Positions 32,686 through 41,420 of a DNA stretch of 64,000 nucleotides are shown piece after piece; the stretch's first letter is position 1, and the number at the start of each line of letters is the position of its first letter. The notes under the pieces are model-generated. The model was not told the origin of the DNA. It made no database searches and saw only the letters and a list, made by a program, of their open reading frames with translations. Location: positions 1-64,000 of the forward strand of contig JBIOVX010000147.1 in assembly GCA_044868005.1 (NCBI GenBank). The letters run 5' to 3'. The position numbers and the translations under genes are program-made. The stretch is from DATARR01 sp044868005 (lineage in GTDB: Bacteria; Acidobacteriota; Thermoanaerobaculia; Multivoradales; UBA5704).

Positions 32686-35600
32686 TCAATGGCTGCCCGC
32701 GCCTCCCGCGGTGACCGCCGCTCCCGGGCTCACGGGGGCGAGCATGGGCTGGCGGCCGCGGGAGATGGCCCAGATGTGGTCGCGCAGCGCGGTCGATACC
32801 TTCCCCGCGTCCGCCAGCCAGGCGTTCATCTCCGCTTCGGACGAGAAGTAGCGAAGGAGCTGCTGCTTCTGAGCCGCGAACGTCGGAGCGGCGAGTTGGA
32901 ACGGTACCGGCGAGACCAGATGGCCTGAGGCGTCGCGCGAGAAGAAGTTCGGCATCCGCGTGCCCGGCACCCAGGTCTGCGGCTCCTGAATCCACAGCGG
33001 CACCCAATCGTAACGCAAACGATCGTGGGCCAGCAGCAGCGACGGTGCCAAGTCTCCGGAAGCCGCCTGCGCCGCCGCGGCCGTGGTCGGATGGCAGCGG
33101 GCGCACTGCAGCATGCCGAACACCACACCGCCCACGGCGAGGCTGCGCGGGTCCGGCGGCGCGGGCTCGGAGATGAACGGATGGCTCTGATCGCGGGACG
33201 CGAAGTAGGAGATGACGGTGTTGGCCTGGTCGTCCGTGAAGCCGAAGGTCGGCATGCGCACGGTGAGCCACGGCCGCATCTTCACCCGGCTCGGGTCGTG
33301 CAGGTAGCTGAACAGCCAGTCGCCCTGCACGCGGGCGCCTTCGGCGGCGAGGTTCGGCGGCAGCACCGCCTCGTTGTCGCCGAGCAGGCTCTTAATGGCG
33401 CGGCCGTGCCCTTCGATCAGATGGCAGCCCTGGCAGTTGAAGCGGGTGATGAGCTTGCGCCCCTCGGCGAGCGCCGCGTTGCGCGCGTTGCCGCCGGCCT
33501 GGCGGGTGGCGATGGCCGACTCCTTGGTAAAGCCCATGACGTTGGCGAGCACCGCCGTAGCCTCGCGCTGCGACATGCCGAAGCTCGGCATCTTGAGCAG
33601 CTCGTTGTAGTCCTTGGCCGCCTCCTTGCCTTCGTCCCACATCCGCGGCCGCAGCAGCTTGTTGTAGATCCAGTCCTGCCGCGTGTGCGGCACCTCGTGG
33701 ACGTGGCCGAAGTCGAGCTGGTGGAGCGGCTTCGAGCCCTCCTGCGTCAGCTCGGTGCCGATCGGCTTGGTGGTCTCGAAGCCCTTGATGTCGTGGCAGC
33801 CGTAGCACCCGTACTTGCCGATCGTCTGCTCGCCCAGGTAGATGTTGCGCTCGCGCTCCTTCATGGCGGCGAGCTTGGCGCGGCTGCGGTCCATGGTGTA
33901 GAGGTTCTGCAGATAGTTGAGCGCCAGCTCGTCGCGCACGCCGCGGTCGACGGCCGGCAGGGCGACGTTCTCGTAAGCGCGGTTGTGGTTCGGCGCGTCG
34001 AGCAGGTAGGCCGTAATGTCCGCCGCCTCCTGGTCGGTCAGCCGGAGGTTCGGCATGTTGGTGTCCGGGAAGTACTGCTTCGGATCCTTGACCCAGGCGT
34101 AGAGCCAGCCGCGCGACACCTTGCTGCCGGTGTTGGCCAGGTTGGGGCCGTGGAGGCGGTTGATGAGCGGGAAGTAGTCGTCGCGCTTCGCCTTGGCGTC
34201 GAGGAGGTGGCAGCCGCCGCAGCCGACGGTCTCGAAGAGCTGCTTGCCGTGCGCCGGATCGCCCGGCGGCACCGCCACGTCATCGTAGGCCGGCCGCTCC
34301 GACTTCGCCCACAGGTAGGAGACGATGGCGTTGATCTCCACCGCCTGGCGCTTCAGATTGGCCGGAGAGGTGGTGTTCTCCTGGTTGAAGAAGTGGGGCA
34401 TCCAGGTGGTGGGGTGGAACTTGCGCGGCGCTTCGATCCACTTGTAGGCCCAGCCGGGGTTCGTCTTGCCGGCGATGCGCAGCAGCGAGGGGCCCGCCTT
34501 GCGCAGGCCGGTGAATCCCGGCAGGTTGATGGTGTGGCAGCCGTAGCAGCCCATGTGCGCGATCAGCTCGCGCCCCACCTCCTGCTCCTCCGACTTCGGC
34601 GTCCAGACGCCGCCGGCGTGGCAGCCGATGCAGCCGGACTCGGCGAGGTTGGCCGGCAGGATCGGATAGTCCAGGAACTGCGGCTGGCTCCAGCCCCACT
34701 TGTGCTGCCACTCCCCTTTCTTCTCCTCCCACGCTTTCTTCGCCGCCTCGTCGTGGGCCGGCAGCAGCGGCAGGTTGTGGCCGGCGCGGGTGAATTCCGT
34801 GGCGCGGTCGAGACCGCCGTGGCAGATGGTGCAGCCGAAGCGGTTGTACGGGTGAGGCGAGGAGTCGCCGACGAAGAGGTCGATCCGCGGATGGCTGCGG
34901 AACGGCTCCGGCCACTCCGTTTCCTTGGTGTTCGGATCGTCCTCGAAGCCCGGACGGTTCGCCGCCACGTGGCAGGTCATGCAGCGGTCGACGCGGTCGA
35001 TGTTGGTGAAGTTGATGTTCTGGTAGAGCCCCGGCAGGATCACCTGTTCCACCTTGAGGCTCGGCTTCAGGAAGTCCATCAGCGGCGCGTTGAGGAGGAA
35101 GTAGTCCACTCCCTTGCCAAGAGTGGCGATGCGCGTCTCGATGCTGTCGACGCCGCTCTGCAGGTCCTTGAGCTTCTTCTCGGCCCCGGTCAGCACGGCC
35201 TGCTTGGCGGCCAGCCGGTTCTGCGCGTCGTCGAGGGCGTCCTGCGCCTGTTCCTTCTTGTGCTGGGCGTCGGCGAACCTCTTCCGCGCCTCTTCGTACT
35301 CCTTCTGCTTCGACGCAGCCGCGTCCTTGTCGCCCGTCTGCAGCGACGTGTCGTATTGGAACTTTTGGGCGTCCGAGTGCGCCTTGGCGGCTTTCCACGC
35401 CGTGTCGGCGATGTTGTACTGGGTCTTGCTGTCCTTGACCTCACCCTCCAGCTTGTCGATGTCCTTGCGGTGCTGGTCGAGCTCTGCCTGCGCCTGCTTG
35501 ATCTCCCCCTGGAGCTGAGCGAGCTCGTTCTGGCTCAAGCGGTCCCTCTCCGCCTGGGCCTCCTTCTCCAGCTTCTGCTGCTCCAGGCTGCGGAACTCCG

Positions 35601-35757
35601 ACTGGATGCGCTTCCACGGCTGCGCGTAATCGGCGAAGGCCATCCACAGCGTCACCGCCAGCAGCCCCAGCGAGGAGAGGGCGAACACCATGTTCATGCG
35701 ACCGAAGTTGTAGTGACGGTCGGGACGCTTCTCAGGCGGAGTCTTGGGCGGTGTCAA
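32686..35757 (-). CDS. Membrane-anchored octaheme cytochrome c with coiled coil
   Basis: 1023 residues from TTG 35757 (GAGGAG 7 nt upstream; no ATG nearby). One transmembrane helix (residues 22-42) anchors it; residues 50-210 are strongly coiled-coil (QKLEKEAQAERDRLSQNELAQ). Eight CxxCH heme motifs follow at about 259, 309, 376, 404, 513, 651, 775 and 885. The last five are each followed by an xMP methionine (about 453, 568, 723, 835, 935), as in class I cytochrome c domains, so the protein looks like three N-terminal hemes plus five cytochrome c domains. It is the last gene of the Rieske/cytochrome b operon (16-nt gap) and probably takes the place of cytochrome c1. Confidence 0.92.
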   Translation of the reverse strand: MTPPKTPPEKRPDRHYNFGRMNMVFALSSLGLLAVTLWMAFADYAQPWKRIQSEFRSLEQQKLEKEAQAERDRLSQNELAQLQGEIKQAQAELDQHRKDIDKLEGEVKDSKTQYNIADTAWKAAKAHSDAQKFQYDTSLQTGDKDAAASKQKEYEEARKRFADAQHKKEQAQDALDDAQNRLAAKQAVLTGAEKKLKDLQSGVDSIETRIATLGKGVDYFLLNAPLMDFLKPSLKVEQVILPGLYQNINFTNIDRVDRCMTCHVAANRPGFEDDPNTKETEWPEPFRSHPRIDLFVGDSSPHPYNRFGCTICHGGLDRATEFTRAGHNLPLLPAHDEAAKKAWEEKKGEWQHKWGWSQPQFLDYPILPANLAESGCIGCHAGGVWTPKSEEQEVGRELIAHMGCYGCHTINLPGFTGLRKAGPSLLRIAGKTNPGWAYKWIEAPRKFHPTTWMPHFFNQENTTSPANLKRQAVEINAIVSYLWAKSERPAYDDVAVPPGDPAHGKQLFETVGCGGCHLLDAKAKRDDYFPLINRLHGPNLANTGSKVSRGWLYAWVKDPKQYFPDTNMPNLRLTDQEAADITAYLLDAPNHNRAYENVALPAVDRGVRDELALNYLQNLYTMDRSRAKLAAMKERERNIYLGEQTIGKYGCYGCHDIKGFETTKPIGTELTQEGSKPLHQLDFGHVHEVPHTRQDWIYNKLLRPRMWDEGKEAAKDYNELLKMPSFGMSQREATAVLANVMGFTKESAIATRQAGGNARNAALAEGRKLITRFNCQGCHLIEGHGRAIKSLLGDNEAVLPPNLAAEGARVQGDWLFSYLHDPSRVKMRPWLTVRMPTFGFTDDQANTVISYFASRDQSHPFISEPAPPDPRSLAVGGVVFGMLQCARCHPTTAAAAQAASGDLAPSLLLAHDRLRYDWVPLWIQEPQTWVPGTRMPNFFSRDASGHLVSPVPFQLAAPTFAAQKQQLLRYFSSEAEMNAWLADAGKVSTALRDHIWAISRGRQPMLAPVSPGAAVTAGGAGSH

Positions 35758-35773
35758 CTTGGAGCTCCTCGAT

Positions 35774-36853
35774 CTAAATGTTGAAGAAGTACTCCTGGAT
35801 GTGGACGAAATACTTCAGGTTGAACAGCCACCGGCAGTACATCTTGATCGGCAGCAGCATCATGAACAGGAACAGCGTCACGCCGACGTAGTAGCGGGGC
35901 GGTCCCATCTTCTCGTAATACTTCTTGAACCAGCGCGTGCGGCGCAGCAGCACCGGCAGCCCGAGGAAGTAGAAGCCGATGAGCAGAATGCCCGGCAGCT
36001 CGCGCAGGAACCAGTTGCCGGGGAGGCCGATGCCCAGCAGCTTGATCCAGAAGTACTCCGAGAGGTCGACGTTGACCAGGGCTTCGACCTTGTTCTGGTC
36101 CCAGAACTCGTAGGGCCCGAAGAAGTTCCAGTTGGGGCCGCGCAGGAAGGTGCCGATGACGATCATCTGGCTCCACAGCACCAGCCAGCCGAAGAAGAAG
36201 AGGGTGACCTCGACCTTACGCTCGCGGAAGGTGTAATAGCCGTTCCCCTTCGGGTTGGTATCGATATAGGGGATCGCCATCAGTCCGAGGATGATGAGCC
36301 CCGGCAGCACGACGCCGGCGAGCCAGGGATCGAAGTAGACGAGCATCTCCTGCAGGCCGAGGAAGTACCAGGGCGCCTTGGACGGGTTCGGCGCCAGGGC
36401 CGGGTTCGCCGGCTCCTCGAGCGGCGCCCGCAGGGCGATCGACCAGACGACCATCACCACCGTCAGCACCACCATGCAGATGAACTCGGAGAAAACGAGG
36501 TCCGGCCAGGTGAAGATGCGGTCCTCCACCTCCGTGGTCTCGAACAGCGGCTCGCCGTTGGCCAGGCGGTCGTCGTTGGCGGTCGCCTTGCTCATCGCGA
36601 ACCAGACGAAGAACCCCACCAGGAAGACCATCATCACGATCGGCACGTTGTCCGGCTTGGCGACGATCGAGCGGAAGTTCGGATCGAGCAACGAGACGAG
36701 GAAATAGGCGACGCCGACCGCCAGCAGGATCAGGCCGCCGCGCTTCGTCCACAGCCGCTTCGCGCGCAGCATGAGGATGAAGAGGACCACCGACAGGCTG
36801 AACGAGAACTGCGGCAGGGCGATGACGTTGATGGCGTGCTTGATGAAGTCCAT
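35774..36853 (-). CDS. Cytochrome b, C-terminal (subunit IV-like) protein
   Basis: 359 residues, eight or so hydrophobic helices. NPSKAPWYFLGLQEMLVYFDPWLAGVVLPGLIILGLMAIPYID is the cytochrome b C-terminal domain with the PEWY-like loop written as APWYFLGLQE. The protein is longer than plant-type subunit IV (~160): extra helices precede and follow the domain (NVIALPQFSFSLSVVLFILML at the start). It completes the quinol-oxidising core of the bc complex together with the adjacent 259-residue cytochrome b gene, 12 nt upstream. Confidence 0.9.
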   Translation of the reverse strand: MDFIKHAINVIALPQFSFSLSVVLFILMLRAKRLWTKRGGLILLAVGVAYFLVSLLDPNFRSIVAKPDNVPIVMMVFLVGFFVWFAMSKATANDDRLANGEPLFETTEVEDRIFTWPDLVFSEFICMVVLTVVMVVWSIALRAPLEEPANPALAPNPSKAPWYFLGLQEMLVYFDPWLAGVVLPGLIILGLMAIPYIDTNPKGNGYYTFRERKVEVTLFFFGWLVLWSQMIVIGTFLRGPNWNFFGPYEFWDQNKVEALVNVDLSEYFWIKLLGIGLPGNWFLRELPGILLIGFYFLGLPVLLRRTRWFKKYYEKMGPPRYYVGVTLFLFMMLLPIKMYCRWLFNLKYFVHIQEYFFNI

Positions 36854-36865
36854 GGCTGTCTCCGG

Positions 36866-37645
36866 CTACATGGGCCCTGAGATGCCGCCGTCCTTGCGGA
36901 CGCGCCAGAAGTGGACGGCGATGAGGAACGCCGCCGCCAGCGGAATGCCCACGCAGTGCAGCACGTAGAAGCGGATCAGCGTGGCGTTGCCGATCGTCCG
37001 CCCGCCGATCAGCGCGAAGCGGGCGTCGCTGCCGGCGTGGATCAGGCGTTGCCCTCCCAGTTTGAGGAGGGCGGCGCCCGGTCCCTCGTTGCCTAAGAGC
37101 GGCGTCGCGCGCGCCATGTTGGAGCCCACGGTGATGGCCCAGATGGCGAGCTGGTCCCAAGGCAGCAGGTAGCCGGTGAAGGAGAGCAGCAGCGTCAGCA
37201 CCAGCAGGATGACGCCGACGTTCCAGTTGAACTCGCGGGGCGGTTTGTACGAGCCGGTCATGAAGACGCGGAACATGTGCAGCCACACGGCGATGACCAT
37301 GGCGTGGGCGCCCCAGCGGTGCAGCTCGCGCATGATGCCGAAGGCGGCGGCCTCGCGCAGGTCGACGATGTCGACGAAGGCGTACTCCACGCTCGGCCGG
37401 TAGTAGAACATCAGCAGCAGACCGGTGATCGTCTCCACCAGGAAGAGGAAGAACGCCGTGCCTCCCATGCACCAGGTGTAGCTCATCCGGATGCCGGACT
37501 TCTTCACCTTGATCGGGTGCAGGTGGAGCACCACGTTGCCGAGCATGGCGAGCGCGCGCTTGCGGTTGTCCGTCGGGATGCCCACCCGGAAGATGGACTT
37601 CCAGACCTGGGACTTGGTGATGCTCTTGTTCAGGTTGCCGATCAT
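36866..37645 (-). CDS. Cytochrome b6-like N-terminal subunit
   Basis: 259 residues with four core transmembrane helices. The heme b ligands lie in MRELHRWGAHAMVIAVWLHMFRVFM (helix B) and FYVLHCVGIPLAAAFLIAVHFWRVRKDG (helix D). SFTGYLLPWDQLAIWAITVGSNM is the conserved helix C/cd1 region. As a separate N-terminal half it has b6f-type organisation, although this is not a phototroph gene set. It lies 16 nt downstream of the Rieske gene and 12 nt upstream of the C-terminal half. Confidence 0.94.
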   Translation of the reverse strand: MIGNLNKSITKSQVWKSIFRVGIPTDNRKRALAMLGNVVLHLHPIKVKKSGIRMSYTWCMGGTAFFLFLVETITGLLLMFYYRPSVEYAFVDIVDLREAAAFGIMRELHRWGAHAMVIAVWLHMFRVFMTGSYKPPREFNWNVGVILLVLTLLLSFTGYLLPWDQLAIWAITVGSNMARATPLLGNEGPGAALLKLGGQRLIHAGSDARFALIGGRTIGNATLIRFYVLHCVGIPLAAAFLIAVHFWRVRKDGGISGPM

Positions 37646-37661
37646 GAGCTCTCTTTCGTGG

Positions 37662-38495
37662 TCAGGCGGCCGGGATGAAGGCGTTGGGATCTTCCCACTG
37701 CCCCAGCTCCCACTGGAACTTCTGCGACTTGTCGACGACGACCTGGCCGTCGTCGGGGCTGATGTAGATGCGGGCCCGCTCCAGCGGCCGCGGCGTCGGT
37801 CCTTCGAAGTTGACGCCGCTCTTGTAGTAGCCGCTGCCGTGACACGGGCACTTGAACTTGTTCTGCGTGTCGAGCCAGGCCGGCGGGCAGCCGAGATGGG
37901 TGCAGATGGCGATCAGCGCGTAGATCCGTCCCTGATCGTGGACGATCCACACGCCGTACTTGTCGACGAAGCGGGTGTCCACCACGCCCGGGGGGAAATC
38001 CTCGGGCTTGCCGACCTTGAAGGTGGTGGGCGGCTCGAAGAGCACGTTGGGGAACATGAAGCGGCCCATCGCCGTCACGCAGCCGCCGATCGCCACCGTG
38101 AAGCCCACCCAGGCGACGGCGGCCCAGGAGAAGAAGCCACGGCGCGTCATGTCGGCGGGCGCATCGGCCTTGGCGGCCGGCCTCGCGGCCACCGGCGGCG
38201 CCTTCTCCGTGCCGCTCGCCGCGGGCGTGCCGGTGGCAGCCGCAGCGGCGGCCGCGGCTGCGGGCGCGGGGGAAGGCGCGGGCTTCCCCACCGCCGAGGC
38301 GGCCGGCGCGGCGGCGCCGGGCTGGGAGACGCGCGGCGCGGCCGTGCCACCGGCGACGGCAGGCGCTTCCTCGACGGGTTCTGCGGACGGCGGGGTCTTG
38401 AACGTATCGGAGGTGGCGGCCGGAGCTGCCGGCCCACCGGCGCTCTCGGGAGCGGCCGGCCGGGACGGAGGGCTGCCTTCGGGTTCGTCAGCCAT
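37662..38495 (-). CDS. Rieske iron-sulfur protein with long Ala/Pro N-terminus
   Basis: 277 residues. The 2Fe-2S site is CTHLGC (198-203) and CPCHGSGYY (216-224). A membrane anchor, FFSWAAVAWVGFTVAIGGCVTAM, is at about 121-143, preceded by TRRG, which can read as a Tat-like signal. Unusually, ~115 residues of Ala/Pro-rich low-complexity sequence precede the anchor and would be cytoplasmic. An in-frame ATG before TRRGFF (residue 116) could be an alternative start, but the upstream ATG at 38495 has AAAGGGG in front. It is the electron acceptor from quinol in the bc complex encoded here. Confidence 0.92.
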   Translation of the reverse strand: MADEPEGSPPSRPAAPESAGGPAAPAATSDTFKTPPSAEPVEEAPAVAGGTAAPRVSQPGAAAPAASAVGKPAPSPAPAAAAAAAAATGTPAASGTEKAPPVAARPAAKADAPADMTRRGFFSWAAVAWVGFTVAIGGCVTAMGRFMFPNVLFEPPTTFKVGKPEDFPPGVVDTRFVDKYGVWIVHDQGRIYALIAICTHLGCPPAWLDTQNKFKCPCHGSGYYKSGVNFEGPTPRPLERARIYISPDDGQVVVDKSQKFQWELGQWEDPNAFIPAA

Positions 38496-38602
38496 GGGAC
38501 CCCTTTCGTTGCGACGATTCGGCTACATCTGGAGACATCTAGTCCTGCGACGTTTTGCGGGCTGCGTTTTTCTAAGCCAAACGCCCGGAGGTGTCAAGTG
38601 CG

Positions 38603-39478
38603 TCATCTTCTCTCCACCGCCTTGCGGGCCTCGATCGCCGCCTGGCGCACCTTGAGGCTGGGATCTTCCTGGGCGAGCCGGTCGAACGTCGACCGGTAGC
38701 GCGCGCCCCCCACCGCGGCCAACGCCCGCAGGCCGCTGATCATCGCCTCCTCCTGCTGGTCGCGGGTGATGTCCGGCACCTGCGCGAGCAGCCGGCGGTC
38801 CACCATCGTCTCCAGCACCGGCAGGCCGGCGTCGCTCCCCAGGCGAGCGAGCGAGAGGGCGGCGTTCCAGCGCACGTCGGCGGTGGCGTCGTCGAGCGAC
38901 TCCGTGAGGCGCGGCACGGCGGCGCGGTCGCCGAGCTCGCCGAGGGCGAAGGCCGCGGTCTTGCGCAGCCCCGCGTCCGGATCCCCGAGCGCGGCCTCGA
39001 GCGCGCCGCGCGCCCGCCGGTCGCCCAGGGTCCCGAGGGCCCAGAGCGCGTAGATGCGGGTCTTGTCGTCAGGATCCTCGAGCGCCTCGAGCAGCAACGG
39101 CACCGCTTCGGCGTCCCGCGTCCTGCCGAGGACCAGGGCCAGGTACTGCCGCATCTCTGGCTCCTTCGTCTCGCGGAAGAGCCGCCGCACCTCCTGCTTG
39201 GCGCCGGGTTCCTCATCGAGCGCTTTGGGGTCGGAGACGAGGATCTTCGACAGCTCGTAGGCCGCCTGCACCCGGCGCGGCTTCCACCACGACTGCAGGT
39301 CGTTCACGTAGTCCGCCGTCGACTGTTTGTCGTAGGCGATCCAGCCGAAGCCGATGAAGACCGCGACGCAGAGGATGACGACGAGGAGCGGCACGACGAA
39401 GAGGCCGAGAAACGAGCGCAGGGCGCTGCTCCCGGCCTCCTCACCAGCTTCTTCGGGAGGGACCTCGGGCTCGGACAT
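38603..39478 (-). CDS. Membrane-anchored HEAT-repeat protein
   Basis: 291 residues. An acidic N-terminus is followed by a transmembrane helix (SFLGLFVVPLLVVILCVAVFIGFGWIAY, ~22-49) and then HEAT-type repeats, e.g. AVPLLLEALEDPDDKTRIYALWALGTLGDRR and ALEAALGDPDAGLRKTAAFALGELGDRA. It precedes the Rieske gene by 107 bp on the same strand and probably belongs to the same transcription unit, so a scaffold or assembly role for the bc complex is plausible but unproven. The 271-bp space up to hemF shows no gene. Confidence 0.85.
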   Translation of the reverse strand: MSEPEVPPEEAGEEAGSSALRSFLGLFVVPLLVVILCVAVFIGFGWIAYDKQSTADYVNDLQSWWKPRRVQAAYELSKILVSDPKALDEEPGAKQEVRRLFRETKEPEMRQYLALVLGRTRDAEAVPLLLEALEDPDDKTRIYALWALGTLGDRRARGALEAALGDPDAGLRKTAAFALGELGDRAAVPRLTESLDDATADVRWNAALSLARLGSDAGLPVLETMVDRRLLAQVPDITRDQQEEAMISGLRALAAVGGARYRSTFDRLAQEDPSLKVRQAAIEARKAVERR

Positions 39479-39749
39479 CGGGGGCAGAGCATAGCGGAAC
39501 GGAGGTCCGCCCGCCAGCGCGGCCCCATCCTTCCATGTGGCCGCGCCTATCCCTCCGGGTGGGGCGCCGGCCGGCGCTCTCGGCGATCCTATGAATCAGG
39601 AAGGGGAGGGTTGGACGGCCGGGCTCAAGCCGACACGGACCGAATCCCAGAGCGCCGCCGAGAACCGATTCCGGATCCGGAGCGCTGGCACCGTCTGACG
39701 GTTTCTTCAACCTCCTGGCTGAGTCCCATACCGCGTCCAGCCGCCCCTC

Positions 39750-40724
39750 TCACCTCTCCTGCTTGGTGGCGGAATCCGGGCTTCGGCCCGGATTCGGCTT
39801 TTCTGGGTCTACCCTTGCCCAGTCCCGCGGCCGCAAGAACTCCTCGTAGAGACGCGCCTCCGGGGTCCCCGGCTCCGGTTGCCAGTTGTAGCGCCAGCGG
39901 ACGAGCGGCGGCAGCGACATGAGAATCGACTCCGTCCGTCCGCCGGATTGCAGGCCGAAGAGGGTGCCGCGGTCCCACACCAGGTTGAACTCGACGTAGC
40001 GGCCGCGGCGATAGAGCTGGAAATCGCGCTCGCGCTCTCCGTACGGAGTATCCCTGCGTCGCCGCAGGATCGGCAGGTAGGCCGGCAGGAAGTGGTCGCC
40101 GACGCTCTGGAAGAACGCGAAGCAGCGATCGAATCCTCCCCCATTCAGGTCATCGAAGAAGATGCCGCCGATGCCGCGTGGCTCGCCGCGGTGCCGGAGG
40201 AAGAAGTACTCGTCGCACCATTTCTTGTAGCGAGGATAGACCTCCGGGCCGAAAGGCGCGCAGGCCTCGCGCGCGGTGCGGTGCCAGTGGATCGCATCCT
40301 CCTCGAAGCCGTAGTACGGCGTAAGATCGAAGCCGCCGCCGAACCACCAGACTGGATCGTCCCCTTCCTTCTCGGCGACGAAGAACCGCACGTTCAGGTG
40401 CGTGGTGGGCGCGTAGGGGTTACGCGGATGGAAGACCAAAGAGACGCCGAGCGCCTCGAAGGAGCGTTCCGCGAGCTCCGGCCGCTGGGCGCTGGCCGAG
40501 GGAGGAAGCGCAGAACCGAAGACGTCCGAGAAGCCGACGCCCGCCTGCTCGAAGACGGCCCCATCGGAGAGCACCCGCGAGCGCCCGCCGCCACCCTCCG
40601 GCCGCTCCCAGACGTCCTCGCGAAAGCGCTCCGCTTCGTCCTCCGTCTCGATGGCCGCGCAGAGGCGGTCCTGGAGATCGAGGAGATAGGCGCGGACGGC
40701 GGCGGTGTCTTCGCGGGTGGCCAA
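39750..40724 (-). CDS. hemF: Oxygen-dependent coproporphyrinogen III oxidase
   Basis: 324 residues starting at TTG 40724 (MATREDTAAVRAYLL). Conserved HemF segments are present: GVSLVFHPRNPYAPTTHLNVRFF, WWFGGGFDLTPYYGFEEDAIHWH, RGIGGIFFDDLNGGGFD and GRYVEFNLVWDRGTLFGLQSGGRTESILMSLPP. It converts coproporphyrinogen III to protoporphyrinogen IX with O2, implying aerobic heme synthesis, which suits the nearby multiheme cytochromes. It follows the small aspartic protease gene by 11 nt and may be cotranscribed with it. Confidence 0.95.
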   Translation of the reverse strand: MATREDTAAVRAYLLDLQDRLCAAIETEDEAERFREDVWERPEGGGGRSRVLSDGAVFEQAGVGFSDVFGSALPPSASAQRPELAERSFEALGVSLVFHPRNPYAPTTHLNVRFFVAEKEGDDPVWWFGGGFDLTPYYGFEEDAIHWHRTAREACAPFGPEVYPRYKKWCDEYFFLRHRGEPRGIGGIFFDDLNGGGFDRCFAFFQSVGDHFLPAYLPILRRRRDTPYGERERDFQLYRRGRYVEFNLVWDRGTLFGLQSGGRTESILMSLPPLVRWRYNWQPEPGTPEARLYEEFLRPRDWARVDPEKPNPGRSPDSATKQER

Positions 40725-40735
40725 GGTGGAGGGGC

Positions 40736-41113
40736 TTAAGAGTGCAGCATCTCGCGGACCGATACGGTGCCGCCCTCAATAAACTCTATCGTCAGTTCAT
40801 AGCCGTATAGCAGAGCTACGCCGAGGAGAGGGTCGGTATCGACCACGTCTACCGCGACACGGCGTGACCGGTCGTTCCACTGCACGATCCCGTCATGAAC
40901 GTCGCATACCGTCTGGCTGCCATCAGCGAGAACGGCGCGAGCCCTGTCGCGATAAGGAAGTCGCAGCTCAGCTACGAGATGAGGAGGAAGTATCAGCGCA
41001 CCGTCGTAGCCCGTATCAACCACCGCATCTATGGTCCGCTCGACCCCGCTTGGACCGCGGACAATCAGACGGACGACGGCTTCGCGGAAGGTATTGACCG
41101 TTCCGGTCACCAT
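40736..41113 (-). CDS. Small clan AA aspartic protease
   Basis: 125 residues. IDAVVDTGYDGALILPPHLV holds the single DTG active-site motif and VVDTDPLLGVALLYGYELTIEF the following hydrophobic-Gly segment; as a one-lobe retropepsin it would act as a homodimer. No signal peptide is seen. Its ATG overlaps the stop of the upstream 96-residue gene (ATGGTGA at 41107-41113). I recall this two-gene pair recurring in unrelated bacteria, which suggests a small module, perhaps toxin-antitoxin-like, but no activity is known to me. Confidence 0.82.
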   Translation of the reverse strand: MVTGTVNTFREAVVRLIVRGPSGVERTIDAVVDTGYDGALILPPHLVAELRLPYRDRARAVLADGSQTVCDVHDGIVQWNDRSRRVAVDVVDTDPLLGVALLYGYELTIEFIEGGTVSVREMLHS

Positions 41114-41397
41114 TCGGCGGCGTGGCTCTTGGGACGATGCCAGCCGAATCGGCGAGCATAACCAAAGCCAATACGGCGTAACCAGATCTGCGCACTGGGA
41201 TTGCGGGCCAACAGACGGTCCGAGGCAGCCAGCTCCTCATCATCAATCTCGTAGGCTCCAGTTTCGATGTCGATGACGACGAACTTGCCTTTGTCTTCCG
41301 CCTTCACACGGGGAAGGACAACACGATCGTAGATCTCGTCGCCGCGTCGAGCAAACTCTTCTTTGGAATAACGGGGCTGCGTAGCTGCGGGACCCAT
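41107..41397 (-). CDS. Conserved small protein paired with aspartic protease
   Basis: 96 residues from the ATG at 41397. The N-terminal PRYSKEEFARRGDEIYDRVV and central GKFVVIDIETGAYEIDDEELAASDRLLARNPSAQIW are well conserved in my memory of this family. It overlaps the clan AA protease gene by 7 bp. A TATACT hexamer at 41404-41409 lies only 6 nt from the ATG, so the mRNA may be leaderless and the pair independently expressed from within the purF terminator region. No function is known. Confidence 0.75.
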   Translation of the reverse strand: MGPAATQPRYSKEEFARRGDEIYDRVVLPRVKAEDKGKFVVIDIETGAYEIDDEELAASDRLLARNPSAQIWLRRIGFGYARRFGWHRPKSHAAEW

Positions 41398-41403
41398 ACT
41401 TCA

Positions 41404-41409
41404 AGTATA
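41404..41409 (-). promoter_or_regulatory. -10 element (TATACT) for a leaderless small-protein mRNA
   Basis: TATACT on the minus strand, between the purF stop and the ATG at 41397. The expected transcription start falls at or next to the ATG. No good -35 is visible. Confidence 0.4.
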
Positions 41410-41420
41410 TGACACGCGGC

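Noticed and set aside
33025..35784. Long open frame antisense to the octaheme cytochrome, and similar mirror frames over purL, topA, penicillin acylase, OPT and the outer membrane fusion gene
   Set aside because: In this GC-rich DNA, antisense frames stay open because of third-position composition; the opposite strands carry clear motifs and tight operon spacing.
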